From: Prunus persica
Taxonomy: Eukaryota; Streptophyta; Magnoliopsida; Rosales; Rosaceae
Length of the DNA stretch: 64,000 bases
Direction of reading: 5' to 3'
Assembly (NCBI RefSeq): GCF_000346465.2
Contig: NC_034015.1
Location: 16,165,507 to 16,229,506, forward strand
The first letter of the stretch is position 1, and each line of letters opens with the position of its first letter. The notes beneath the pieces were generated by a model that searched no databases, had not been told where the DNA came from, and saw only the letters and a program-made list of their open reading frames with translations. Both the position numbers and the translations under genes were made by a program. This document shows, piece after piece, positions 9,685-20,494 of this stretch.

Positions 9685-9950
9685 ATTTATAGAAGGTTTC
9701 AAACTCCTATTTTAGAAACTCTTTATAAAATTATGTACACACTACTCGACACATATTTAATCTATAAAAGTTATTTTAGTGGAAACTTAGCTAAATTCAC
9801 TAGAAAACTAGTTTAAAAAACATACAAGTATTACTTAACAACAAATCTCCCAAACTTCTCAAAATATTAGCCTAACTTATTTTCTGCACCTCAACCATAG
9901 GAGCAATCTCCAACTGACACACATATGAAGATACAATATAATTTTCTTTA

Positions 9951-10729
9951 GGCTTATTATCACAAAACGTCCTTAAGGTTTACGAAACTATCAGATTGCA
10001 TCCTTAATGTTTTTTTGTGTCATTTATGGTCCTCAAGGTTAGTATTTGCGATCACAAATGGTCCATGTCGTTAGATTCCGTCAAAAACTCTGTTAGTTTG
10101 CTGACGTGGCATATATATATATCACAAAACATCTCTGAGGTTCATACACCTATCACAAATGGTCCCTACGAAATTTTTTAATTTTTTAATTTAAAATTCA
10201 TAAAATTTTAGTTTTCTTTTTAAAATTATTTATAAATGAAAAAATCTTTTATAGAAGGATTTTAATCTTGAGGACCATTTATCTAAACCCTTAGTTTTTT
10301 TATTTTTAAATTTTATGAATTTTAAATTATTTTTTAAAAACTCTATTAGTTTGTTGATGTGGCATATATATGGAGCCCACATCTACAATAATATAGTGCC
10401 ACATGTATTTAAAATATAATATGTATTTTTAAATAATTTAAAATTCATAAAATTTTAAAAAGAAAACCAAAATTTTATGAATTTTAAATATTAAAAATTA
10501 AAAAAAATTTGCAAGGACCATTTGTGATAGGTGTGTGAACCTCAAGGATGTTTTGTGATACATATATGCCACATTAGCAAACTAAAGGAATTTTTTATGG
10601 AACCTAATGGCAAAGACCATCTGTGATCAGACATACTAACCTTGAGGACTACGAATGACAAAAAAAATAAAATTAAGGATGCAATTTGATAGTTTCGTAA
10701 ACCTTAGGGACGTTTTGTGATAATAAGCC
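9951..10729. mobile_element. Mutator-like MITE, 779 bp, with 9-bp target duplication
   Basis: It begins GGCTTATTATCACAAAACG and ends with the reverse complement. It is flanked by an exact 9-bp duplication TTTTCTTTA (9942-9950 and 10730-10738), the Mutator superfamily signature. The two arms pair over most of their length, including inner repeats 'acacctatcacaaatggtcc' and complement, so the whole element is nearly a foldback. The paralogous site near 5220-5230 has the single, uninterrupted 'ttttcttta'. It is non-coding. Confidence 0.9.
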
Positions 10730-10738
10730 TTTTCTTTA

Positions 10739-11405
10739 TTAAAACCTTTGGGGGAAAATCTTGGAAGAGAATAATAACTAATATCATAATTAATCTTCAC
10801 TAAAAACTACTTTTTCTTACAAAATAAAGCTTATTTAAATGATAATATATATATTTTTAATCCAAAAGGTTACTTATTTTACTTGTGAAAGGACCAAAAT
10901 ATGGTCGGCATGTTGATATGTGAGTTTTGAGATCTCATATCTCCATTGAACTCATATTTAAGTTAATTTTATCATAGGATAACTACTGAATACCCCCTGA
11001 ACTATATCGACTATTGAAATCTCCACCTTAAATACACTATCTTTTAGACTTTATTTGTCCACACAACTTGTGTGTAAAGAGGTTAAGCAAAAGCCATGTG
11101 GATACAATGAAGCTTAGCCTAAACTATATGTTATCAATGTCTTGCACAACCAAAGACAACCCCGAAATACACTTCAGAATTGTAACAAGGACACTCAAGA
11201 TTCCTAGAGGCTAAATGTGCAACAAATGTACATCTTTTTCCGCTGCAGTAAAAAACGCGTCTACACCCATCGTGGAGAAAAGTTAAAGCGGGTAGAGTGG
11301 AAGGAAGAGGGAGACTAACAAAGTCAAAAGATGGTTCCTTGTAGTTTTAGAGAAGAGTGAAAAGGAAGGTACTGAAATTGTGTGCCTCCAATCCTTCAAC
11401 TCTTC
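10739..11405. other. Spacer upstream of module gene 3
   Basis: Non-coding, paralogous to about 5231-6160 with deletions. It includes the recognisable 'cacacaacttgtgtg' (about 11060) and 'cgctgcagtaaaaaacgcgtct' (about 11240) stretches. Nothing coding is seen. Confidence 0.5.
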
Positions 11406-11412
11406 TATAAAT
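11406..11412 (+). promoter_or_regulatory. TATA box of module gene 3
   Basis: TATAAAT in the same context as the one at 6167. The leader follows at about 11452-11524 with donor 'ctg|gtactt'. The CDS start lies about 1.4 kb further on, because a rearrangement and a MITE intervene. Confidence 0.5.
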
Positions 11413-11584
11413 GGATTATAATTAGTCCTAGTTTACACACAATACAATACATGAATCAATTGAGGGCTGCCTGAATCATTTTTTCAGTATCAAATTGAAG
11501 GCTGAATTATCAAGAAAGCTCTGGTACTTACTTCTTATAAACTTCTTGCACTTGTTTTTTTTTTTTTTTTGGGTTAAAATAAAT

Positions 11585-11740
11585 ATTTCTGTGACTTTAT
11601 TATTTTCTTTTTTTGAGAGAGACTGTCACTTCAATGTTTTTTTTTTTTCATTGGTAACAACTGTCACTTTATTTTCAGTATGAAGTAGATGAAAACGAGT
11701 CTACTGAATTTCCATTAAAGAGAAAGAAAGAAATAAAAAA
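11585..11740 (+). repeat. Third copy of spacer segment (recombination scar)
   Basis: Just after the leader of unit 3, the sequence jumps from leader-intron sequence (paralogous to about 6415) to a copy of 8370-8520 ('tctgtgac...gagactgtcactt...gatgaaaacgagtct...tttcca'). The junction is in an AT-rich run near 11583. It marks an unequal recombination or a patch insertion. Confidence 0.6.
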
Positions 11741-11944
11741 GCTGGAGGGAGACTACCATGACTTTTTATTAAAGCGGCTTTTTAAAAAAAAAAAAAAGCA
11801 ACTCCAAACGCCACATAAGACTAAGACTAAATTTAAAAGCTGAAGTGAAGATTGTTAGAGGTTGTTAGCTCAGATGCTTAACCATTAAGCAAAGCCAAAA
11901 GTTAAAGGCTCTACTGTAAGTGTATAGTGGTAATGAGAAAAGAG

Positions 11945-12713
11945 AAATGCTAGCAACCTTCTCTTTTGGATCTTCTCCCTTAGCTTAATGACATGTGTCA
12001 CTTTTTCTACATTTAAAATAATGTCATTAATACATTAGACAATGTATGTTTTGTTTTTCAAATTTACCCTTGTTAAATGTATTGGACAAACTAACTTTTA
12101 TTTCCACCTTGTTAAAAAATTTAAAGAGAATTTTAAATTCTTCCCACAAAATTAACGTAAGTTTTTTTTTAAAATAAAAAAAATTCTGTTTACTACTTTT
12201 TTTTGGGGAGGGAAGGGAGAATGGATTTGGGGGTATGGATTAAAGGAGGAGAGTGAGAAGTACAGTGCACGGTGGGTTGGGTTTTCATTTTATTTTATTT
12301 TCTGTTTCTTTTTATCTTTTAACTTTTTTAATCAATTAGAATGTTCATTAATTTAAAAAATATATTTATCTGTATTTTTTTTTAAATTCCATAATTTTGA
12401 ATGGTTTTATTGCAATACTTATTTTTGAAACCAAAAAAGTTTTTTTTAGGGAAGTATACTTCGTTTTTATTTTCAAATATTTATTTAATTGAACTTTTAA
12501 TGTTTTATTTTTAAATTTAATTGTTTAAGTTAAGTTGTAAATTGAAGGAAATATAAAGTTAATATATTTAATAAGGGTAAATTTGGGAACAAAAGAGATA
12601 TTGTCCAATGCATTAATGTCATTGTTTTAAGTGTTAAGAAAATGACACATGGCACGAGGAGAAGGGAGAATGTCCAAAAGAGAAGGTTAGAGAGAATGTT
12701 GTTAGCATTCCCT
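11945..12713. mobile_element. MITE, family 'GGAATGCTAGCAA', copy 1 (about 770 bp)
   Basis: Inverted ends: AAATGCTAGCAACCTTCTC at the left, and the complement of GGGAATGCTAACAAC at the right. Inner arms also pair (the 'aatgtcattaat' and 'aaatttacccttgttaaatgtattgg' type stretches recur inverted). A related shorter element lies at 14861-15224. The target duplication is unclear. It sits between leader and CDS of gene 3. Confidence 0.65.
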
Positions 12714-12924
12714 AAGAGAAAAACATATTTGATTCCCACCCTTTTAGAATTCTCAAAGCTCTCTCTCTTTCTTAATTACAGATTTCCTCTTTCTTCCATT
12801 CTCCTGAATACTTAGCAAAAACCACTTATGTTGCTTAGTTTTTGTCCTTTGTTTTAAGAATAAGTAACGATTGGGGATTTCTACCAAAACAGAGTTTGTA
12901 AGACTTACTCCGGGTCGATTATCA

Positions 12925-13926
12925 ATGTCGGCATTCCCAAACCCACCCCATGAGCCCAATGCTGCTGAAGTTCTCCGGAATATGTTGAGTTTCGGGTTCA
13001 GCCTACTATCCCCCAACGATCAGCAAGACAAGATTGAACAAATCTCCGAAAAACTTGCTGCTGGAGTTGCTGATGTCGAAAGACTTGAAGGGGAAACAGA
13101 GGAAGATTTGAGAAGGAAACAATTCGCTGAGCTACTTAATAAAGCTCCGGTCCATACACAGGTTGATTTATTCAGGGAGTTTAGACGCAAATTCAACGAT
13201 GAAAAACGCTTGTGTGAGGCGATTCTTTTGTTCAGGCAACTGGATTCCAATGAGCAACAAGAAACGATTGAAAAACTGCTTGATCAGTTCATGAGGCAGA
13301 GAAGAGAAGAAGTCAAAGATGTCATACTCGAGAGACTCTCTGAGGAATGCGAGGAGGATTTCAGGCTCAGAAGATTTGTAAAGCTTTGTAACAAATCTGA
13401 CCACCTTTTGGATGACTTCATATTGAATGAACCTAAGAAGTGGGATCTAGACGCTCTACTTATGCAGGCATCAGGTAACGAAGAGATGGAAGAAATCAAG
13501 GAGTCCCGCTATGCTGAATTTTACTTGGGGTTGTCAAGTATTTGGTTCAAAGCACGATGGGCCAGTGATCCAGAATGCCTCATTAATTTAATTCTTAGTA
13601 AAGTTGGAGAAGGTGATCATATCATTGAGAAACTCGTCAATGAGACTGAGGAGGATTTCCTGCCCAGGAGATTTACAGAGTCCTTTAAACAACTTCAATT
13701 CAGCACCCAGGAGGATGTTGTGAAACGTATTCAAAATATCTTATTTTATAATCGATATTCTGTCTGTCGAAAGGAAGGACGTTGGATAACAGAAGAGCCT
13801 CGGTTTCCTCTTGAATTCATAAAGGTGAAAACTCCAAATCTAAGAGTATCAGGAGGAGCAGCAGCCACTCAAGGAGGAGGGCAGGGAGCAATTACACAAG
13901 GAGGCCAGGGGACAAGCCAACAGTAG
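12925..13926 (+). CDS. Module-repeat protein, copy 3 (333 aa), unknown function
   Basis: Same architecture as copy 2. Module D spans about 14-90 (FGFSLLSPNDQQ, ERLEGETEEDL). Module E spans about 92-170 (RQLDSNEQQETIEKLLDQF, then VKDVILERLSEECEEDFRLRRF). Module F spans about 190-275 (EFYLGLSSIWFKARW, then LVNETEEDFLPRRFTES). The Gly/Gln tail ends GGQGTSQQ. Module E here matches the copy at 23562 better than copy 2 does, so it is probably the ancestral form. The C-terminal part of module F (about residues 272-292, YNRYSVCRKEGRW) differs from copy 2. The first ATG in frame is at 12925. Its own promoter and leader (about 11406-11524) are displaced by inserts, so expression may be altered. Confidence 0.72.
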   Translation: MSAFPNPPHEPNAAEVLRNMLSFGFSLLSPNDQQDKIEQISEKLAAGVADVERLEGETEEDLRRKQFAELLNKAPVHTQVDLFREFRRKFNDEKRLCEAILLFRQLDSNEQQETIEKLLDQFMRQRREEVKDVILERLSEECEEDFRLRRFVKLCNKSDHLLDDFILNEPKKWDLDALLMQASGNEEMEEIKESRYAEFYLGLSSIWFKARWASDPECLINLILSKVGEGDHIIEKLVNETEEDFLPRRFTESFKQLQFSTQEDVVKRIQNILFYNRYSVCRKEGRWITEEPRFPLEFIKVKTPNLRVSGGAAATQGGGQGAITQGGQGTSQQ

Positions 13927-14860
13927 ATGATTTGCAGGCATGCACTTAGCAAAGAAGCGGCCTGCACAATTCAGAAGATGTGGTCAATTCATACATGGAG
14001 ATGGAGCAGAGCAGCACTACTCTTCTTTATGAGTTTGCCCTGTCTCGCCAGCTTGTGCGTTTTATTCGTATGTAATATAACATTAGTCTTCTTGTTTTTT
14101 TTTTTTTCTTGTTTGTTATGAGACGAGATGCAAAAGGCCTCCCTCCCTTTTGTTATTCTGGGAATCAAAGTCTCTGATTTATGAATAAATGTCTATTATG
14201 TGTGTTTCCTAATTTCCAAAGGGACATGATGTCCTCTATCTTTTTGTCTGCAATCAAGGCTCATAGCTTAATCACCATGAGTGGCAGTCCAAGGTCGAAA
14301 TTGGATAGGCTAGCTATTGAAGAAACTTATGTCCACAGTCCACACCATGCAGAACAATTACCTGCAGCTTTCACTTTCTAAAATATGTAATTAGTTTGAT
14401 GCTGCCACCATATATACATATATATATATATATATATATGTATCCCTTGAACCATTGATGGAAGCAAGGAGATAACAATAATTTGCATTTTGATTGAGCT
14501 CCTGCAGTACAGCGAATGACCAACCAGTCCCCACATCCTAAGTTTCTGCCTCAAATCATCAACTTTCTTTGCCGTACTAGCTAGGATGATAGGATCGGGC
14601 ATCGCTTCATTTTAAAACCCAATTTAAAATCATTCTAAATATGGTTAGAAGACTTGTTTTCTGATTATGTCTTCTTGTGTCTCTTCTGAATCATTTTAAA
14701 ACTTGTACTATCTTTTGTAATCACTCGCAACCATCCCACACTTGACTATTGCTATTGGTGAAAAATGTTGTTACCATTGACTTAATTATCACAGTGGCTT
14801 TATGCAGCAGTTTCCCCAAGGACAAATAAGAAAAATTAACTGATGTGGAAGACAATGATG
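13927..14860. other. 3' flank of gene 3
   Basis: Shared with the 3' flank of gene 2, except for an extra stretch at about 14090-14350. It includes a short AT microsatellite at about 14412-14440. No gene is seen. Confidence 0.45.
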
Positions 14861-15224
14861 AGGAATGCAAGCAATCTTCTCTCTAATCTTTTCTTTTGGA
14901 CTTTCTTCCTTCACCTCATGACAAGTGTCATATTCTTTACAAATAAAACAATGTCATTAATGCATCACACAAGTTAGTTTTTATTTTCCAAATTTACCCT
15001 TATTAAATGTATTGGTTTTTATATTTCCTTCAATTTATCCAAATTTTGTTACAACTTTCTTAGCACATTGTTAAAAATTTAATAAGGGCAAACTTGAAAA
15101 ACAAAAACTAGTTTGTATGTTGCATTAATGACATTGTTTTAAGTGTAAGGAAAGTGACACTTGTCATGAGAAGAAAGAATAAGGTCCAAAAGAGAATGTT
15201 AGATAGAAAATTGCTAGCATTCCC
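14861..15224. mobile_element. MITE, family 'GGAATGCTAGCAA', copy 2 (about 364 bp)
   Basis: The left end AGGAATGCAAGCAATCTTC pairs with the right end 'attgctagcattcccc'. Internal arms ('aatgtcattaatgca', 'aatttacccttattaaatg') are shared with the element at 11945-12713, so the two are one family. It is non-coding. Confidence 0.65.
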
Positions 15225-15865
15225 CGACAAGGATAAAGGCATATAGAAATAAACTAGAATGAGAGCAGCAAATCAAGAGGTCTGAATCAGCCTACCAGGA
15301 TTAGCAAATCAAACTAAACCATCAGCATATATATATGTAAATAAATAAGAGGGAATCTTGTAAGCAAGTAAATAGTTAGAGGGTAGAGAATATTGTAAGC
15401 AAATAAACTAAACCATCAGCATATGTAAATAAAGAAAATGGTTCCTTGTAATTTCAAAGAAGGTTGAAGGCCAAGTTTTCTTTTTACCCTTAGGGTTCTG
15501 AATATTTGTGAGCCTGCAGTCCTTAAACTCTCTAGAAATACAATACAATACAAAGTAGTTTACAATTAGGAAAATAGAAGAAAGAAACAAGAAGAGGTAG
15601 GATTACCAAGTCAAACTAAACCATCAGGATTAAGTTAAGTGACACAAGACCTAATACCAATATCATCAGGATTAAGTCAAGTGACGCAGGCATGGCTGAA
15701 TGAATCCATGATATGAGCTTTTCACCTATTGAATCTTATTACAAAGAAACTTCCGCTTTCTAAGGACCTAAAAAAACAAGTAAATGAAAGATATGCATCC
15801 ATGATCATCATTAGCTCCAATTAGTGCTTCTAATACATTTTGGTGATCCTAACATCACATTATTG
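15225..15865. other. Non-coding spacer downstream of the DUF247 pseudogene
   Basis: It holds three scattered copies of 'aaactaaaccatcag' and a stretch resembling the 3600-3650 spacer. About 15740-15865 is the 3' flank shared with the DUF247 pseudogene at 26091. No coding sequence is seen. Confidence 0.4.
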
Positions 15866-16452
15866 CTAAGTTCTCGGAGGACGGGCACATACATAAACAG
15901 CAAAGAAGGCCTGAATTGCATTGAGTAGTAGGAGTATAATAGCAGCTAGAGCAGACAAGAAAGTCCATGGAGTACCAAAATACTTGAATCTAAAACCTTC
16001 CCATCGCACATGCCACATACTTCTATGGTACTCATTCACGTCCTTGAACAACTTCCATAGATAACCCTCGCCAATATAGGCACATCTTTGCCAAGGTTTT
16101 TGAAGAAATGAACAACCTCCTCATCAGTTCCAAGATAATTCTCCACAATGTTCTTGTCACAGAGAAATGATACGTCTGCAGGCGTGCGGATCAGACAACT
16201 CATGAATGCAGCATAAGTTGTGAAATGCTTTGAGCGATGAGTGTAGCATTGTTCAAATGCTACAAAATTCATCAATAAATCAGTACATAGATCGTCAAGT
16301 ACTATGTGTGGAATTTCCAGCAGTCCATTGCAAAATCTTATGTCTATGAAGGTCATTGCCTCCCTTGTCTTGAACTTAATTCCAGCTAGACGAAGCTTTT
16401 TGGCTGATTGGATCAATTCGATCGGCGGACGGGGCTTCTCTTGACGTGAATG

Positions 16453-18561
16453 TGTCAAACAAAGTACAACAAATATTCAGATATGCTCGTATATGCTCAT
16501 ATTATTATTCTTCTCCAATATGGAGGTATTTATACAAGTACAAATATGTGTTAACACTAAATAAAATAGGAAATATATCTAAATTACAATAGGAAGTAAA
16601 TTTCTATTACAATAGGACAAAATATAATTGGTAAGTAACCAAAATTCTAATGAAATAAGGAACCAAAATCCTGACTAAGTAAGGACTCCCCCTCAAGTTG
16701 GGCAAAGATATTTCGCACGCTCAACTTGACAAGCGAGTCACAGAACACCATACTTGAGAAGTAACAATTGTAAAGAAGGTCTTTTTGTCAACCACGAGTG
16801 AAACAAGTACAAACTAAAGCAAAGTTTGCAACGGAAACACAAGAGCAAACCCTAAAAAATAGGGCACATAGCAGAACACAGAAACCCTGTGAGCACGGCT
16901 GTAGATAAGGCAGAACACAGAAACCCTGTGAGCACGGCAATAGGTAAAGCAAAACACAGAAACCCTGTGAGCACAGCAGCAGATAAGGTAAAACACAGAA
17001 ACCCTGTGAGCACGGCAGCAGATAAGGCAAACCACAGAAACCCTATGAGCACGGCAATAGGTAAGGCAGAACACAGAAACCCTGTGAGCACGGCAGTAGA
17101 TAAGGCAGAACACAGAAGCCCTGTGAGCACGGCAGTAGGTAAGGCAGAACACAGAAACCCTGTGAGCATGGCAGTAGATAAGACAAAACACAGAAACCCT
17201 GTGAGCACGGCAGTAGGTAAGGCAAAACACAGAAACTCTGTGAGCAAGGCAGTAGATTAGGCAGAATACAGAAATCGAAACTCTGTGAGCACGACAGTAG
17301 ATAAGGCAGAACACAAAGGCAAAGGGCAAAGCCACAGCAACAACAACGACAATTACTACATCAACGGAAAGTGAAGCAAGCAAAGGCAACATCGACCACA
17401 ACAGAAACACACCAGCAAAGGCATGAGCAACAATACTGGCACCATAACAGGCAAGAGCAACAATACTGGTACCAAACAACAGCAATACAAGGCATTAGCA
17501 CCAGAAAGAGCAATATAAGGCACTGATACCAGCAAGACAAGGCAGGGCAAACAACTGTGGCAGCAACAACAACAGAGACAACTTGTCTTCACTCTCCCTC
17601 TCCCTTTGAAGAGAAGGGGTCGATAGAGCCATATGATCAATGGTACTTGAGAAACAAGCATGGACAATCAGCCATGATAGATAGGTAGGTGAATTGCAAT
17701 GGAATAGATGAGTAGCAGTGTCACTCCCCCTCAAATCCGACAATGTATGAGAGTCAATATTTGGAGAAAGTAACACCCAAATAAACAGAGAGACAAAAGC
17801 CAACTAGGAGAAGGCTTGGCGAGCGGTGACGAGGCTTGCGGAGGTTTGAGATGGCTCGGTGACCGGTGATGAGGCTTACGGAGGAAAGAGATCAGGCCAT
17901 CAATGGCCAAGGGGCGTGTTGCCCATATGGTATACATTTAAAAGAGAGGCTCGGCTGTGAGCACAAGAGACCGAAACTAAGCAAGAGACTGAAACTAACA
18001 TGGGCTCAATATGATTTTAACAGAAAGCAAGCTCATAGAGAGATTAAAAGTAAGAGAAAAAAAGGCAGCAGCAGGCATAGGTAGAGAAAAAGAAAGGTAA
18101 TGACTCAACATAAACACAGCAAGGACAAAGACAAGGGTAAAATTGCAGAAAGGTGCGGTTATGGCTAAGGCAGAAGAAATATATGTTGATTATTAAGGAA
18201 AGGAGAAACGGGGATTTACAGCAAGGTGAAGATCCATGATGGGTTAGGAATGAGGAACGCTAACGACTCTCAATTTGTCAGAGGATCTCAAGGATTAGTA
18301 ACTTGGCTTTGATACCATATCAAACCAAGTAGGGCAAATATTCAGATATGCTCGTATATGCTCGTATTATTATTCTTCTCCAATATAGAGGTATTTATAC
18401 AAGTACAAATATGTGTTAACACTAAATAAAATAGGAAATATATCTAAATTACAATAAGAAGTAAATCTCTATTACAATAGGACTAAATAATAATTTGTAA
18501 GTAACCAAAATTCTAATGAAATAAGGAACCAAAATCCTAATTAAGTAAGGACTCGCCAATA
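16453..18561 (-). mobile_element. Non-autonomous LTR retrotransposon inside the DUF247 pseudogene
   Basis: The direct repeats of about 243 bp are 16453-16695 and 18318 to about 18561. A primer-binding site TGGTATCAAAGCCA (on the minus strand, at 18304-18317) sits directly inside the right repeat, so the element runs on the minus strand. A purine tract (plus strand 'actccccctc') borders the left repeat. GAATG flanks the insert (16448-16452 and 18562-18566), matching the uninterrupted 'gtgaatgatc' of the intact gene. The internal 1.6 kb has no gag or pol, only a minisatellite. By eye the LTRs differ at roughly 15 of 240 sites, so it is much older than the Cassandra at 4407. The right edge is uncertain by about 3 bp. 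Confidence 0.85.
16876..17320. repeat. 39-bp minisatellite in the LTR element
   Basis: About 10 tandem units of exactly 39 bp start at 16876, 16915, 16954, 16993, 17032, 17071, 17110, 17149, 17188 and 17227, plus a degenerate 11th. The core is 'acacagaaaccctgtgagca'. The unit is a multiple of three and lacks stops in several frames on both strands, so it generates long spurious frames of 13-residue repeats. Each unit holds a small palindrome (CACAGAAACCCTGTG-like). Confidence 0.95.
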
Positions 18562-18840
18562 GAATGATCATAGGGTTTAAGGATAAAACTCCAACGAAAG
18601 TAAATCGAGTAAATGTTTTACTTCACCAGCAGCACTAAAATCCTGATCTAACACTTGATCAGGTCTTTGAAATGCATAGTTAAAGAATTGCAAGGCAAGT
18701 TTGGAAAGGGATGATGAGTCACTATTTCCTCTTAAAGCTTTTGATTCATCAAATAATTTTTGAAGAAGGGAAAAAGGAAATTGGTTCTCCAAACGAAAAA
18801 GATCTCGTATGATATTAACGAATAGAAATTGAATGAAAAA

Positions 18841-19240
18841 TAGATGAAGTTAAATGAAATCTACTACTACAGAATTAACTTTCGAGACGAAGAGACAAAC
18901 CTTTGGTATAGCATTCTATCTGCTTTTCCATCATACCCGTACTCCATCCGTACATTGACGTGAGCAAGCTATAGTTCAGCTTCACGTGACTCTCCCTGAG
19001 CCATCCAATCACAGTTTCCGTCACTACTTCAATTGAAGAGAAAAAACAAGTTACAAAAGGTCCTCAATTAACACATCCTGAATGAGTCCAGGAGCATCCC
19101 AAACCCAAGAGGAAGTATTAGCTTCTCTAGGAACAAAACAAATAGAAACGACAGACAACTCAATCAAGTAACGACAATCATCGATCAGCAAACCCACATG
19201 GGAGTGATCATCCCTGGGTAGTAATGTTATTTGTATTCTT
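18841..19240. other. 5' flank of the split DUF247 pseudogene
   Basis: Homologous to about 27600-27830 upstream of the other DUF247 pseudogene ('gaattaactttcgag', 'cttttccatc', 'tttccgtcactact', 'atgttatttgt'). The match ends near 19240, where the PIF/Harbinger element begins. No coding content. Confidence 0.5.
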
Positions 19241-19867
19241 TAGAGCAACTCCACCTATTTGCCATTTGTTATGGCAAGGGAGGGCTAGGGCAGTCACTAT
19301 TCATGTGAATAGTGGTTGCCCTTGCAAATAGTATTGTGTGTTTTCACCCATTGTCATGACAAATGACAGTTACTATTCATTTTTTTGTTTTTTTCACAAA
19401 TTTTTTTACTTCAATAATTAATTTGGATAATATTTTCGGATAAGATTTTCGGGTTCCTACGTGTCAAGACTATTCAAAATCGGATAAGATTTTTGGGTTC
19501 AAATTTCAGATGAATTTCAAAATTCAAATTTCAGATAAATTTGGGTTCAAATTTCAGATGAATTTCAAAATTCAATTTCAGATAAATTTCAAATTTCAGA
19601 TAAGATTTTCATCCAATCAAATCAAGTCACGTGGCATCTCTATCTGGCTAAAATTTTCTATAAAACTAGAGGCTCAGCTCATACCTCTCACACCACATCT
19701 TTCTATATTTTCATTTCCCATAGTTTAGAATTCATACTCCATTCTCAATGTAAGATTTTAGGAGATGCTTAGAGAGGCAAGAGCGAGAAATAAATGAGAG
19801 AAGCCATAGACAAGATGAAAGAAATTCAGAATTACAGGGAGAAGAAGATGAACAAGTTGTCATAGCA

Positions 19868-20460
19868 GTGGCTTTGTTTGATGAAGAGAACCAAGGTCGC
19901 CGCAGTGGTTCACGAGTCGGTCGTCGCCAGAATATGGACAGACATAGGTATTCTCGGGGTAAGAATCTTTTGGAAAATTATTTTATCCCAACTTCTTTGT
20001 ACTCTGATGTTGATTTTCGAAGGCGATATAGAATGCAACTCCATTTGTTCAATATTTGCAATTATGATGCATATTTTATCCAAAAGTTGATGCTGCTGGG
20101 GTTTTGGGACTTCTTCCGAAGCAAAAGCTTACAGCTGTTATACGAATGTTGGCGTATGGTTCATCTGCTGATCAGGTAGATGAGATTGCCCGGATGGGGA
20201 AGTCCACTACGTTTGAGGCATTGGTAAGATTTTGTGATGCAGTTGAAACTCTTTATACTCGGGACTACCTGTGCTGACCAACTCCAAGGGACCTCTAATG
20301 GCTATTACAGAAAGCCGAACCTCGAGGATTTCCTGGAATAATCCGTAGCATCGACTGCATGCACTGGCAATAGAAGAATTGGCCAACTGCTTGGCAAGGA
20401 GACTACGGGAATCGGAAGGGCCAAAAAAGTATCATCATGGAAAAGGCTTCTTCTCATAAC
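19868..20460 (+). pseudogene. PIF/Harbinger transposase (DDE nuclease) fragment
   Basis: The conceptual protein begins with a GRR/VGRRQ-type basic stretch and the family's 'DFRRRYRM' segment. After a frame change it gives readable pieces of the plant PIF transposase: an alternating 'LRMLAYGSSAD.VDEI.RMGKSTTFE' region (about 20140-20215) and 'RGFPGIIRSIDCMHWQ' with the first catalytic Asp (about 20325-20375). The reading frame is broken by frameshifts and stops, for example within the CMHW region at about 20370. The C-terminal catalytic part is missing. Not functional. Confidence 0.75.
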
Positions 20461-20494
20461 ATACATTCGTTCTAGCTTCCAAAATTATTTTGTT

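Larger units (their letters stand above)
15866..18835 (-). pseudogene. DUF247 pseudogene, split by an LTR element
   Basis: Paralogue of the intact gene at 1429-2919. The 5' fragment (about 18562-18835) starts at the FVNIIRDLFRLENQFPFSLLQKLF region. Upstream of that, sequence jumps directly to the 5' flank shared with the copy at 27567, so about 170 N-terminal codons are deleted. A 1-bp insertion near 18592 shifts the frame. A non-autonomous LTR element (16453-18561) then interrupts the gene, with GAATG on both sides. The 3' fragment (15866-16452) continues at IELIQSAKKLRLAGIKF, with a further deletion of about 35 codons at the join. A 4-bp deletion near 16074 (compare 'aatatctaaagg' at about 26311) shifts the frame before the terminal hydrophobic helix. 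Certainly non-functional. Confidence 0.92.

Noticed and set aside
16876..17320. CRISPR-like array
   Set aside because: Units are contiguous with no unique spacers, in a plant LTR element.
16814..17485. Long open frames on both strands with 13-residue repeats
   Set aside because: They arise from the 39-bp minisatellite (a multiple of three without stops); no start context or protein match. Kept as repeat only.
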